From positions 1,612,001 to 1,676,000 of the forward strand of contig NZ_JAKFFS010000001.1 in assembly GCF_021502725.1 (NCBI RefSeq): 64,000 nucleotides of DNA, read 5' to 3'. Under the pieces are notes generated by a model that saw only the letters and a list, made by a program, of their open reading frames with translations, did not search any database and was not told the DNA's origin. Below, piece by piece: positions 53,508-64,000 of the stretch. Within the stretch, counting starts at the first letter, position 1; each line of letters opens with the position of its first letter. The position numbers and the translations under genes were made by a program. Source of the stretch: Dyadobacter sp. CY345 (lineage in GTDB: Bacteria > Bacteroidota > Bacteroidia > Cytophagales > Spirosomataceae).

Positions 53508-54308
53508 ATGTCGCTCAATTACATCTTCCGATTTTATTTGCTGATCGTCATAATTTCGTCGAGCGCTGCTTCAAATGTAAATGCTCAAACGACTCCCAAA
53601 CCTGGTCTCTTGTCCAATTATATTAAAGTTATTCCGGCTTCCAGGAATTCGGAACAGCATCGGCTCATACTTTCCTCGGATGTGGACAGCACCTGGGATA
53701 AATGGAAGGAACGGGGATACAGTTTTGGGTTTAATCCCAAGATCACTCCCATGTACACGACGATTGAAGGCATTTTAAGCACACCTTATATGATTCAGGT
53801 TCGGGGAAATGCGCAGGAAAAAAATCGCAAACGTTGGGGATATCACGTTTTTGAAGGGTATGCCAGCGACGATAAATCGCGGATCACTTTTTTGGTCAAT
53901 AAACATACTGAACTTGATCGCCCGGTTGCTGAGGCATACTATTACAGCACTGCCTATGATCATTCTGAAAATGCTTACAACTGGTTCAAGCTGGGCTCGG
54001 ATGTCAGGCAGCACTCATTTTTGTTTGGCCGCGATAAGGCTGTTTTTTATGGTTCATTAAAATTGACCAACGCCTTGACTTTGGGTAATGTTGGAAAAGA
54101 AGATATTCTGGAAAAACAACCGGAAAAAGATGCTGAACAAAATTTTGGAGACGATGCAAAACATGTCAATTTCAAAGAATTAAAAGGGGCGGGAAATGGA
54201 ACTATGTTTTACGACAAAGACAGAAATATTGTTGTTATCAAAGTCAATGGAAAATGGATGAAGGTCGTTGTAGAACCGCTTCCTGAAAATACTGAATATC
54301 CCTTTTGA
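53508..54308 (+). CDS. Secreted protein of unknown function
   Basis: A ~266-residue exported protein; signal peptide FYLLIVIISSSAASNVNAQ. The mature part has beta-rich stretches (SRITFLVNKHTELDRPVAEAYYYSTAYD; GRDKAVFYGSLKLTNALTLG) and ends with a small motif GTMFYDKDRNIVVIKVNGKW like those closing tail-fibre or adhesin-type proteins. Family not recognised. It follows the PVC fusion gene by 37 bp and precedes the isomerase, so it likely belongs to that operon. Confidence 0.65.
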   Translation: MSLNYIFRFYLLIVIISSSAASNVNAQTTPKPGLLSNYIKVIPASRNSEQHRLILSSDVDSTWDKWKERGYSFGFNPKITPMYTTIEGILSTPYMIQVRGNAQEKNRKRWGYHVFEGYASDDKSRITFLVNKHTELDRPVAEAYYYSTAYDHSENAYNWFKLGSDVRQHSFLFGRDKAVFYGSLKLTNALTLGNVGKEDILEKQPEKDAEQNFGDDAKHVNFKELKGAGNGTMFYDKDRNIVVIKVNGKWMKVVVEPLPENTEYPF

Positions 54309-54377
54309 AATACGATAGATTCGTGTGCGCTTCACCTTTATCCAATAATCTGAATCAGCTGTAAAACATTATCTCAT

Positions 54378-55376
54378 ATGAAAAATCAGGAAATTTCCAG
54401 AAGACAATTTTTAGGTGCGTCTTCGCTGGCTGTGGCCGGGATGGCACTTATATCAGAATCAGGTTTTGGTATGCCTGCTTATATAAAAAATCTTGGCAAA
54501 CCGAATTCGCTGTTTAACGGCGTGCAAATCGGCGTGATCAGTTATTCCTGGCGCAGTATGCCAAGCAGTGCCGAACAGGTTTTGCAATATTGTATTGATA
54601 GTAACATCAGCGCAATCGAACTGATGGGGCCAGCGGCTGAAACTTTTTCGGGAGCGCCGATCGCACCGCCGCGTCCTTCCGGCACACCTGGTCAGCGGCC
54701 GGAACTCACGCCCGAAAAAAAAGCCGAACAAGCCGAGTACGCAAAAAAAATAGCATTATGGCGGTCAAAAGCACCGATGGAAAAATTTGTGCAGCTTCGG
54801 AAAATGTACAATGATGCCGGTGTCAGTATTTATGCATTTAAGCCGTCGGCTTTGGGCGTAAATAATACTAATGAAGAGGTCGATTATGCATTCCGGGCGG
54901 CGAAAGCACTTGGAGCAAATCAGGCGACGGTTGAGCTTCCAACCGATCCCGCACAAACAAAGCGGTTAGGCGACATTGCTGCAAAAAATAAAATTTATGT
55001 TGGATATCATGGACATTTGCAGCAGACCTTTACTGCCTGGGACGTAGCACTTGAACAGTCAAAATACAATGCACTTAATTTCGATATGGGGCATTATGTG
55101 GCTGCCGGTTTTGATCCGTTGGAATTGATCAAGGCCAAACATGAAAATATTGTCAGCATGCATACAAAAGACCGGAAGTCAAAAGCGAATGGCGGACAAA
55201 ACGTACCCTGGGGTGAGGGTGATACGCCCATCATTGCAGCATTGGAATTGATGCGAAAAAATAAATATAAATTTCCCGCTACTATTGAGCTCGAATATGA
55301 AATTCCAGCAGGTTCAGATGCCGTTAAAGAAACAGCAAAATGTGTTGAATATGCACGGAAGGCTTTGATGGCATAG
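54378..55376 (+). CDS. Exported sugar phosphate isomerase/epimerase-type TIM barrel
   Basis: A 332-residue AP-endonuclease-2-like TIM-barrel protein with a twin-arginine-like signal (SRRQFLGASSLAVAGMAL). Core signatures: IGVISYSWRSMP, ISAIELMGPAAE, YGYHGHL-like GYHGHLQQ, LNFDMGHYVAAG, IVSMHTKDRK and TIELEYEIPAGS, giving the metal ligands Glu, Asp/His, His and Glu. Such exported isomerases accompany PVC-type dehydrogenases and act on keto-sugars. Same strand and probably same unit as the two genes before; a terminator follows. Confidence 0.9.
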   Translation: MKNQEISRRQFLGASSLAVAGMALISESGFGMPAYIKNLGKPNSLFNGVQIGVISYSWRSMPSSAEQVLQYCIDSNISAIELMGPAAETFSGAPIAPPRPSGTPGQRPELTPEKKAEQAEYAKKIALWRSKAPMEKFVQLRKMYNDAGVSIYAFKPSALGVNNTNEEVDYAFRAAKALGANQATVELPTDPAQTKRLGDIAAKNKIYVGYHGHLQQTFTAWDVALEQSKYNALNFDMGHYVAAGFDPLELIKAKHENIVSMHTKDRKSKANGGQNVPWGEGDTPIIAALELMRKNKYKFPATIELEYEIPAGSDAVKETAKCVEYARKALMA

Positions 55377-55392
55377 GATAATTTTGATGACT

Positions 55393-55430
55393 AAAATGCA
55401 GATTCCTGGTATAGGAGTCTGCATTTTTTA
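55393..55430 (+). terminator. Terminator after the isomerase gene
   Basis: AAATGCAGA, then TCCT, pair with AGGA and TCTGCATTT around a small loop and run into a T tract. Confidence 0.8.
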
Positions 55431-55525
55431 TTTCAATTAATATCAATCAAAATTTGCTTTATGAAATTCTAAATTCAGTAGCTTTACTTTCTCCTGATAA
55501 TTGATCTTTCCATTTTTTTATCCCG

Positions 55526-56119
55526 ATGCAAACCGAAGATTTAATCAAACAAATCGAATTCATTAAAGAAATCGACAAGCTAAAATACATTCAGCGTCGT
55601 ACGAAATTATTTAACAGTGATCGAAATGAGAATGATGCTGAACACAGCTGGCATTTGGCAATGATGGCCATCATTTTATCACAGCATGCAAATGTTCCGA
55701 TTGATGTTTTAAAAGTGGTCAAAATGGTTTTGATACATGATATTGTTGAAATCGATGCCGGAGATACTTTTATTTATGATACGGTAAAAAATCATACAAA
55801 TACAGACGAAGAATTATTGGCTGCAAGAAGGATTTTTGGGTTATTGCCGGATGCGCAGCGCGATGAAATGATTGCACTTTGGGAAGAATTTGAAGCCGGA
55901 AAAACCGCCGAAGCTAAGTTTGCAAAATCAATGGACCGGTTGGAGCCTCTGCTGCAAAATGTGTCCAACAATGGCGGGACGTGGAAAGAATTTGATGTGG
56001 ATTATCAGATGGTATATTACAAAAAAAGTGTAATAAAATATGGTTCAGAATCTATCTGGCGTTATGCAGAAAACCTGATCAATGAAAGTGTTGATAAAGG
56101 AACTCTAAAAAAGGAATAA
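55526..56119 (+). CDS. HD-domain hydrolase (HDDC2/YfbR-like)
   Basis: A 197-residue HD-domain protein: AEHSWHLAMMAI (His), VLIHDIVEIDAGDTF (His-Asp) and a later Asp in FAKSMDRLEPLLQN. This matches the HDDC2/5'-deoxynucleotidase group, cytoplasmic phosphohydrolases of nucleoside monophosphates. Monocistronic. Confidence 0.85.
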   Translation: MQTEDLIKQIEFIKEIDKLKYIQRRTKLFNSDRNENDAEHSWHLAMMAIILSQHANVPIDVLKVVKMVLIHDIVEIDAGDTFIYDTVKNHTNTDEELLAARRIFGLLPDAQRDEMIALWEEFEAGKTAEAKFAKSMDRLEPLLQNVSNNGGTWKEFDVDYQMVYYKKSVIKYGSESIWRYAENLINESVDKGTLKKE

Positions 56120-56249
56120 TTGAAGTATCTTACATGTTTATTTTTGTAAGTAACTCATTGTTATAAAGTTATGATGACCGTTTGCTAAGAAGTTGATTTT
56201 TAAACTTATAGATTGAGTAAATTTGATTTCATCCTTAAACGTAAAATTT

Positions 56250-56585
56250 ATGTATATTTTCGTTGAAATGTGGAATCCAAAACAAGCCTGGCTTGACCTG
56301 CCAGCTTCTGAACGTACTGCCTACGTAGCCGCTGTCGGCGGAGCTGTTGAAAATGTGTTGGCTGCCGGCGTCGAGATTATAACATGGTCATTTAACGATA
56401 GCACGATTGATAACTTTAACGGCTTCCAGTACTTTGCAATCTGGAAATTTCCAACTCAGGATTTGGTGAAAAGTTTTCAGGAGATGGTTGTTGATGCAGG
56501 TTGGTACAATTACTTTGAACAGGTCAATGCATCCGGAATGATCGGGGAGCCGGGCCCAGTACTTGATCACTCTATCAATCTTTAA
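56250..56585 (+). CDS. DUF6616-type small protein
   Basis: A 111-residue protein starting MYIFVEMWNPKQAWL. ABM-like alpha+beta features: a central helix (SERTAYVAAVGGAVENVLAAG) and the strands EIITWSF and FQYFAIWKF. Known only as a small domain of unknown function. Start at ATG 56250 is preferred over an upstream ATG that adds nine residues. Confidence 0.7.
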   Translation: MYIFVEMWNPKQAWLDLPASERTAYVAAVGGAVENVLAAGVEIITWSFNDSTIDNFNGFQYFAIWKFPTQDLVKSFQEMVVDAGWYNYFEQVNASGMIGEPGPVLDHSINL

Positions 56586-56719
56586 TTTTTAACAGGACTC
56601 CGCCATTATTTCTGTCAAAAAAAGATTGATAGTATCCGCTTTCCCAAAATAAATGCGCCTTTTCCGCTGATACTATGTTTAGGAATCTTATGTTTATTGT
56701 AAAATTCCTAAACATATAA

Positions 56720-58924
56720 ATGGGCCCGACTCTACATATTCGTTTGAAAATTATTTTGCTGTTTTTTAGCAGCTTGTTGAACACTACTTTTGCCCAGCAA
56801 CTTCCCGTCTGGAACGCTGAATTTGAAAATAAAAAACCTGTCGATTGGCTGGTTAAACCTGTCGCTGAAAAGGCGCAGGTTTTCCAAAGTAAAGATGGAC
56901 GTGATATCGTTTTATACAACGGACTTTTAAAAAGGACTTTTCGCATAACGCCTGATCTGGCATGTATTGATTTTAAAAATCTCAGCAACGGACAACAACT
57001 TTTAAGGGCAGTTAAACCGGAAGCGCGTTTGACAATAAACGGGAAATCTTATCCTGTCGGCGGCTTGTATGGACAAAAGGAAAATGCTTATCTGTTACCG
57101 GAATGGATCGATTCGTTCGAGATTTCTGATAGTGCTTTTCACTATGTCAAATATACTGTTGAAGATATTAAACCTTATCTCAACTGGAAAACTTCCATGT
57201 GGACTGGGAATAGCAAAAATCCGGCAGGGAAATCAATCACATTTTATTTTCAATCTTCAATGCCGGCACTGAAAGGGCTGGATGTCGCTGTGCATTATTC
57301 CATTTATGAGGGAATTCCTCTGCTCAGCAAGTGGGTAACTTTACAAAATAATAGAGACGAAAATGTCAGGCTTGATCAGGTTGTCAATGAGATTTTGGCG
57401 GTTGTGGAAGAGGAAAGTGCTGTGGAAGGAAACACAGAGCAAATGGCAGTACCAAACGGAATCTACGTTGAAAATAATTTTGCCTTTAATAATGCGATGC
57501 GTTACAAGTTGAGTGATCAAGCGACGCATTGGAAAAGGGATTCGACTTATACTTCCCAGGTCAACTATCGTTTTCAAACACCTTGCCTGCTTGAAGTTCA
57601 CCCTAAGATTAATGTTGGGGTTGACCTGAAAAAAGGAGAGCTTTTTGAATCAGTCAGAACGTACGAGCTTTTACAGGACAGTTATGATCGCGAGCGAAAT
57701 GGACTGGCGATTCGGAAGATGTACAGAACCATTGCGCCATGGACGACGAGCAACCCGATTTTCATGCATCTTGTGAGCAAGAATGATGCGGAAGTAAAAA
57801 CGGCAATCGATCAATGTGCCCAAACGGGTTATGAAGCTTTGATCCTGAGTTTTGGGAGTCATTGTGATATGGAGGATACATCGGCAGCCAATATGGTAAA
57901 ATGGAAAGAACTGGCGGATTATGCACACAGCAAAAATATTTTTATTGGGAGTTATTCTCTATTCAGTTCACGCAAAATAAGTTCTGAGGACGACGTGATT
58001 GACCCCAAAACCGGAAAACCCGGCGGTGCTTTTTTTGGTAACGCGCCATGCATGGGAAGTAAATGGGGATTGGCTTATCTGAAAAAACTCAAACTTTTCA
58101 TGACTTATACCGGGTTCAATATTTTTGAAAACGACGGACCATATCCCGGCGATGTCTGCGCCTCTACAACCCATCCCGGACATGAAGGCTTACACGACTC
58201 GCAATGGAAACAAATGGCATTGCAGAAAAGTCTTTATCACTGGTGTAACGAAAACGGAATTTATGTCAACGCACCGGACTGGTATTTTCTGGATGGGACA
58301 AATAAAATCGCATTAGGTTATCGGGAAGTAAATTTTTCGTTGTCCCGTGAGCAGCAGATGTTGCTGAACCGACAGAATATTTACGATGCTTCATGGAATG
58401 AAACACCCTCAATGGTTTGGGGATTTGTTCCATTGACCAAATATCAGGGTGGAGGCCCGGATGCTATTCTTGAACCGCTTTCAGAACATCTGGACCCCTA
58501 TGAACAATTGATGATGCAATATTATGGGTCAGGTATTCAGGCTTGTTACCGCGGTCCGAGGTTATATGATACGGAAACGACAAAAAAGACGGTTCAGAAT
58601 GTAATTCAGTGGTACAAGAAATACAGGCATATTTTGAACTCGGACATGGTCCATTTGCGGCGCGCAGACGGTAGAGATTGGGATGGTATGATGCACGTCA
58701 ACCCGTCACTGAAGGAGAAAGGTTTGGTGATGGTTTATAATCCGCTGAACGAAAATATCGTCCGCGATATCAGATTGCCGGTATACTATACGGGCAAACA
58801 TCAAACGATTCAAATTAGAGAAAAGGAAAATACGGCGAAGTCATATCAGGTAGATCGTGACTACGATGTTTCAATAAAACTAACGCTGCCAGCGAAGGGA
58901 TATACCTGGCTGGTTTTGGAGTGA
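56720..58924 (+). CDS. Secreted GH36-like glycoside hydrolase (alpha-galactosidase superfamily)
   Basis: A 734-residue exported protein (signal IILLFFSSLLNTTFAQ). N-terminal beta-sandwich (about 25-300), a TIM-barrel (about 320-620) and a C-terminal beta domain. The segment FNIFENDGPYPGD likely holds the nucleophilic Asp of clan GH-D, with NAPDWYFLDG and TPSMVWGF further on. I place it near GH36/GH27 relatives but not in a defined subfamily; the sugar is not known. It may act with the upstream oxidising cluster. Confidence 0.65.
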   Translation: MGPTLHIRLKIILLFFSSLLNTTFAQQLPVWNAEFENKKPVDWLVKPVAEKAQVFQSKDGRDIVLYNGLLKRTFRITPDLACIDFKNLSNGQQLLRAVKPEARLTINGKSYPVGGLYGQKENAYLLPEWIDSFEISDSAFHYVKYTVEDIKPYLNWKTSMWTGNSKNPAGKSITFYFQSSMPALKGLDVAVHYSIYEGIPLLSKWVTLQNNRDENVRLDQVVNEILAVVEEESAVEGNTEQMAVPNGIYVENNFAFNNAMRYKLSDQATHWKRDSTYTSQVNYRFQTPCLLEVHPKINVGVDLKKGELFESVRTYELLQDSYDRERNGLAIRKMYRTIAPWTTSNPIFMHLVSKNDAEVKTAIDQCAQTGYEALILSFGSHCDMEDTSAANMVKWKELADYAHSKNIFIGSYSLFSSRKISSEDDVIDPKTGKPGGAFFGNAPCMGSKWGLAYLKKLKLFMTYTGFNIFENDGPYPGDVCASTTHPGHEGLHDSQWKQMALQKSLYHWCNENGIYVNAPDWYFLDGTNKIALGYREVNFSLSREQQMLLNRQNIYDASWNETPSMVWGFVPLTKYQGGGPDAILEPLSEHLDPYEQLMMQYYGSGIQACYRGPRLYDTETTKKTVQNVIQWYKKYRHILNSDMVHLRRADGRDWDGMMHVNPSLKEKGLVMVYNPLNENIVRDIRLPVYYTGKHQTIQIREKENTAKSYQVDRDYDVSIKLTLPAKGYTWLVLE

Positions 58925-59312
58925 TGCGGTTTATTAATTTATTGGTTGTCGACCCGATATTGGATGAGCATTCTATTTGATAATAATTTTTTGGTGCTAT
59001 ACTAAGGGTCAGGCAGATTATTATCAGAATAACGTTAAATTCGGTTTCGATTTAAATCTACCTGAACCTGTTAAAATGAAATATTATTTATCACAACTGA
59101 TGCATCGCTGCATTCAGGCTTTTGGCCACGCCCCGATGGCCGTCATCACTTCTAGATTAAGCGTCTTTGTTTCGCGACTTTCCCCGATGCAACGCATCAA
59201 CAATTTCTATTATTTTTCAAACTGGAACTGACAAGAAAAACCGATCCGATTAAAGTAGCCTGACAGGATATTGTTTCACTCAGCTTTTTGAAAAAATAAA
59301 TAACGATACTAA
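58925..59312. other. Intergenic region with a doubtful small ORF
   Basis: About 390 bp. A frame of up to 84 codons (58977-59231) is open, but its sequence has no recognised family and an unusual residue mix, so I do not call it. No strong hairpin seen. Confidence 0.3.
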
Positions 59313-60509
59313 ATGACTTCAAAAATTTCCCTAAACCGACTTGATTCCATTGATATTTTCAGGGCAGTGACCATGTTCCTGATGATTTTTGTAAACGACT
59401 TATGGACGCTCGAAGGTGTTCCAAAATGGCTCGAACATAGCGCCGGTCCTGATGACGCATTGGGATTTTCCGACATCATATTTCCCGCATTTCTCTTTAT
59501 CGTTGGCTTGTCCATTCCGTTTGCAATTGCCAACCGAAAATCGAAAGGAGACTCGGATACGACCATCTTGATGCATATTGGAGAAAGAACCGTTGCTTTG
59601 CTTTTAATGGGATTTTTTACGGTGAATCTCGAAAGTGCGCATAGCGAAATGATGGTCAGTAAATATATATGGCAAATATTGATGGTCATCGCGTTTTTTC
59701 TAATCTGGAATGTATATCCCGAAGATCCTGGTAAAAAGTCGTTTTACACCTTGCTGAAATTTATTGGGTATATGATGCTTGCTGGACTTGCTGTTATTTA
59801 CAAAGGAGGAGAAGGAAGTGACGTTACCTGGATGAAACCGCATTGGTATGGAATTCTCGGGCTGATCGGCTGGTCTTATTTGCTCTGCGCGACGATATAT
59901 CTTTTTATCCTCGACCGTACCGTATTGATCGTCATGGCCTGGCTGTTTTTTGTACTCTTTAATCTGGCTGACTTCGAGGGTGTTCTGAAATTTCTTGACG
60001 AGGTAAAACAACATGTCTGGATTGTGGGTAGCGGGTCCATGCCGGGCTTTACTATGGGCGGAGTTGTGGCGTCTGTTATATATCGGAAGTATGCGGACCG
60101 TTTGAATCCGGCTACTTTCATTGCCATTTTAGTAACACTTGGAATACTCTCACTGGCTTATGGTTTTGGAACCCGGCCTTTTTGGGGAATTTCAAAAATC
60201 CGGGCAACGCCTGCCTGGTTGGGAATATGTTCAGGAATAAGTTTCGTGGCTTTTGCATTTTTTTACTGGCTAACAGATTTGAACGGCAGGAAAAACTGGG
60301 CGCAAATTCTAAAACCTGCTGGTACGTCGACTTTGACCTGCTATTTAATTCCCTATCTATGGTATGCAATTATCACCCTTGTTGGCATCAGTCTACCGAT
60401 GATTGTGAGAACAGGAGTTGTCGGAATAATTAAATCATTACTTTTTTCACTGATCGTAGTTGTGTTAACAGGCTTGATCAACAGGTTAGGTATTAAACTT
60501 AAAATTTAA
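59313..60509 (+). CDS. DUF5009 / HGSNAT-like acyltransferase membrane protein
   Basis: A 398-residue polytopic membrane protein. The N-terminal signature RLDSIDIFRAVTMFLMIFVND and FPAFLFIVGLSIPFA is that of the heparan-alpha-glucosaminide N-acetyltransferase-like (DUF1624/DUF5009) family, with about 10 predicted helices. Relatives move acetyl groups across a membrane onto sugars. It follows carbohydrate genes on the same strand. Confidence 0.85.
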   Translation: MTSKISLNRLDSIDIFRAVTMFLMIFVNDLWTLEGVPKWLEHSAGPDDALGFSDIIFPAFLFIVGLSIPFAIANRKSKGDSDTTILMHIGERTVALLLMGFFTVNLESAHSEMMVSKYIWQILMVIAFFLIWNVYPEDPGKKSFYTLLKFIGYMMLAGLAVIYKGGEGSDVTWMKPHWYGILGLIGWSYLLCATIYLFILDRTVLIVMAWLFFVLFNLADFEGVLKFLDEVKQHVWIVGSGSMPGFTMGGVVASVIYRKYADRLNPATFIAILVTLGILSLAYGFGTRPFWGISKIRATPAWLGICSGISFVAFAFFYWLTDLNGRKNWAQILKPAGTSTLTCYLIPYLWYAIITLVGISLPMIVRTGVVGIIKSLLFSLIVVVLTGLINRLGIKLKI

Positions 60510-60528
60510 CAAAGACATTTTAAAAGCG

Positions 60529-60556
60529 GATGACATGGACCAACGTCCATGTCATC
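60529..60556. terminator. Hairpin between convergent genes
   Basis: A perfect 12-bp inverted repeat (GATGACATGGAC and complement) with loop CAAC, in the spacer of the DUF5009 gene and the minus-strand hydrolase. It lacks a clear T run but is well placed as a bidirectional terminator. Confidence 0.65.
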
Positions 60557-60590
60557 ACAGCGAATTACCCGTCGTCAAACTCAACCTTTA

Positions 60591-61574
60591 TCAACCTAAA
60601 TATTTTTTCAATTCTGCGGCGGCCTGTACGAAAAGTGCACGCGTTGCTGGAATTTCTGCCAACGCATTGAGCAATCCAAAATCGTGGATCACTCCGTTAT
60701 ACCGAACGGTGGTCACTTTGACGCCGGCTTCGTCAAGCTTACGGCCGTAAGCCTCACCTTCATCTCTAAGAATATCGTTTTCTGCAACCTGAATAAGCGT
60801 TGGCGGTAAACCTTTCAGCTGTTCAACAGTTGCCTGTAATGGTGATGCGTAAATTTCTTTTCTCTGTTCCAAGTCAGTCGTGTACTGATCATACATCCAT
60901 TTCATGACATTTTTGGTTAGGAAACGCTGCTCGCCATATAGTTCGTAGGACTGGGTATCAAAACCAGCATCAACGATTGGCCACATCATAATCTGTAATT
61001 TTATTTCAGGCCCACCGCGCTCTTTGGCCAACAGACTGGTTACAGTGGTCATATTGCCGCCGACACTATTCCCAACAACCGCAAGATTTTTTCCATCAAC
61101 GCCGATCTCATTTCCATTTTCTGAAACCCATTTTGTAGCTGCATAAATTTCATTAATTGCCTGAGGATATTGTGCTTCTGGCGAGGGCGTGTAGTTGACA
61201 AAAACACCTGAAGATCCTGTTAGAACGACCAAATCACGGACCATTCTCTTATGTGTTGGATAATCGCCCAAAATCCAGCCGCCACCGTGAATGAAAATAA
61301 ATACGGGAAGAATTCCTTCTACATTTTCTGGCCTGACGATATTTAACTTCACAGTATAGCCATCAGCGGTAATCGTTTTTTCGGATTCTACGATGCCTGA
61401 AAGATCTACGTTAACAGATGCCTGCGCCCCGATCAGGACGTTACGCGCATCCTCTTTTCCCAAGCTTTCGAGCGCCGGCCCGCCGGCATTGAGCAATTTC
61501 AAAAATGCTTTTACTTCGACAGAAATATTTGGATCTACGGCATAATCTAACGCCTGAAAAGTAGTTAAGCTCAT
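60591..61574 (-). CDS. Alpha/beta hydrolase of the HSL/acetyl-esterase group
   Basis: A 327-residue esterase. Oxyanion motif FIHGGGWILGD; nucleophile in VVGNSVGGN (G-x-S-x-G); acid in ENDILRDEG; His in GVIHDFGLLN. This is the hormone-sensitive-lipase-like family, cytoplasmic, acting on small acyl esters. A secretion signal is absent. Confidence 0.92.
   Translation of the reverse strand: MSLTTFQALDYAVDPNISVEVKAFLKLLNAGGPALESLGKEDARNVLIGAQASVNVDLSGIVESEKTITADGYTVKLNIVRPENVEGILPVFIFIHGGGWILGDYPTHKRMVRDLVVLTGSSGVFVNYTPSPEAQYPQAINEIYAATKWVSENGNEIGVDGKNLAVVGNSVGGNMTTVTSLLAKERGGPEIKLQIMMWPIVDAGFDTQSYELYGEQRFLTKNVMKWMYDQYTTDLEQRKEIYASPLQATVEQLKGLPPTLIQVAENDILRDEGEAYGRKLDEAGVKVTTVRYNGVIHDFGLLNALAEIPATRALFVQAAAELKKYLG

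Positions 61575-64000
<2,426 letters not shown>

Noticed and set aside
58977-59231. 84-codon ORF between the GH36-like and DUF5009 genes
   Set aside because: No family, odd composition and no promoter or spacing support; may be chance or a relic.

Overview
The window looks like a chromosomal segment of a Bacteroidota bacterium of the Cytophagales/Spirosomataceae type, close to Dyadobacter. The evidence is the gene families present: a GH92 mannosidase, a DUF6807 plus PVC-type dehydrogenase fusion, a DUF5690 transporter, LytS/LytTR systems, FtsX-type permeases and TAnnTTTG-like -7 boxes. The genus is an inference from gene content only.

Positions 1 to about 13,443 are the right end of a prophage. 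A very long tail-fibre-like gene enters from the left edge. It is followed by a three-gene minus-strand module that I read as a toxin-antitoxin-chaperone (TAC) system: HigB-like toxin, HTH antitoxin with a long C-terminal tail, and SecB-like chaperone. Then come a lysis region (a small membrane-protein gene broken by a one-base slip in an A6 run, then a GH108 endolysin), an unknown gene, a prophage-borne RelA/SpoT-type alarmone synthetase, two small ORFs, and a tyrosine integrase. The integrase has three direct repeats just upstream of its start. The prophage ends in the 3' half of a tRNA-Arg(TCT) gene with its native terminator, so the intact tRNA and attL should lie left of the window.

From 13.5 to 31 kb the chromosome carries assorted single genes and small regulatory units. 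These are VOC proteins (one with an in-frame stop), an AraC N-terminal remnant, a secreted GH92 enzyme, a MarR-GNAT fusion with an inverted repeat at its start, and a DeoR regulator divergent from an MFS transporter across a perfect 38-bp palindrome. They are followed by a compact LytTR/lipoprotein/DUF4345 operon that also holds a previously unlabelled 40-codon ORF, two tandem LytS-like kinases with one LytTR response regulator, a GAF histidine kinase and a fatty-acid desaturase. From 31 to 41 kb are an FtsX-type permease, a 2OG oxygenase, an EEP-family protein, a 1449-residue hybrid kinase with GAF, five PAS, HisKA, two REC and Hpt domains, and a DinB-like protein.

From 41.5 to 48 kb lies a coherent phosphonate (2-aminoethylphosphonate-type) catabolic locus: phosphonatase-like HAD, TIGR03364-type FAD oxidoreductase, alkaline-phosphatase-superfamily lipoprotein, PbfA-like class III aminotransferase homologue and a DUF5690 MFS carrier. 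Next is an orphan HsdR_N-type nuclease. From 49.6 to 60.5 kb is a secreted carbohydrate-related cluster: DUF6807/PVC/cytochrome c fusion, secreted hypothetical, TIM-barrel isomerase, GH36-like hydrolase and a DUF5009 membrane protein, with an HD hydrolase and a DUF6616 protein in between. The window ends with an alpha/beta hydrolase, pgi, and a VanZ-family gene cut by the right edge.
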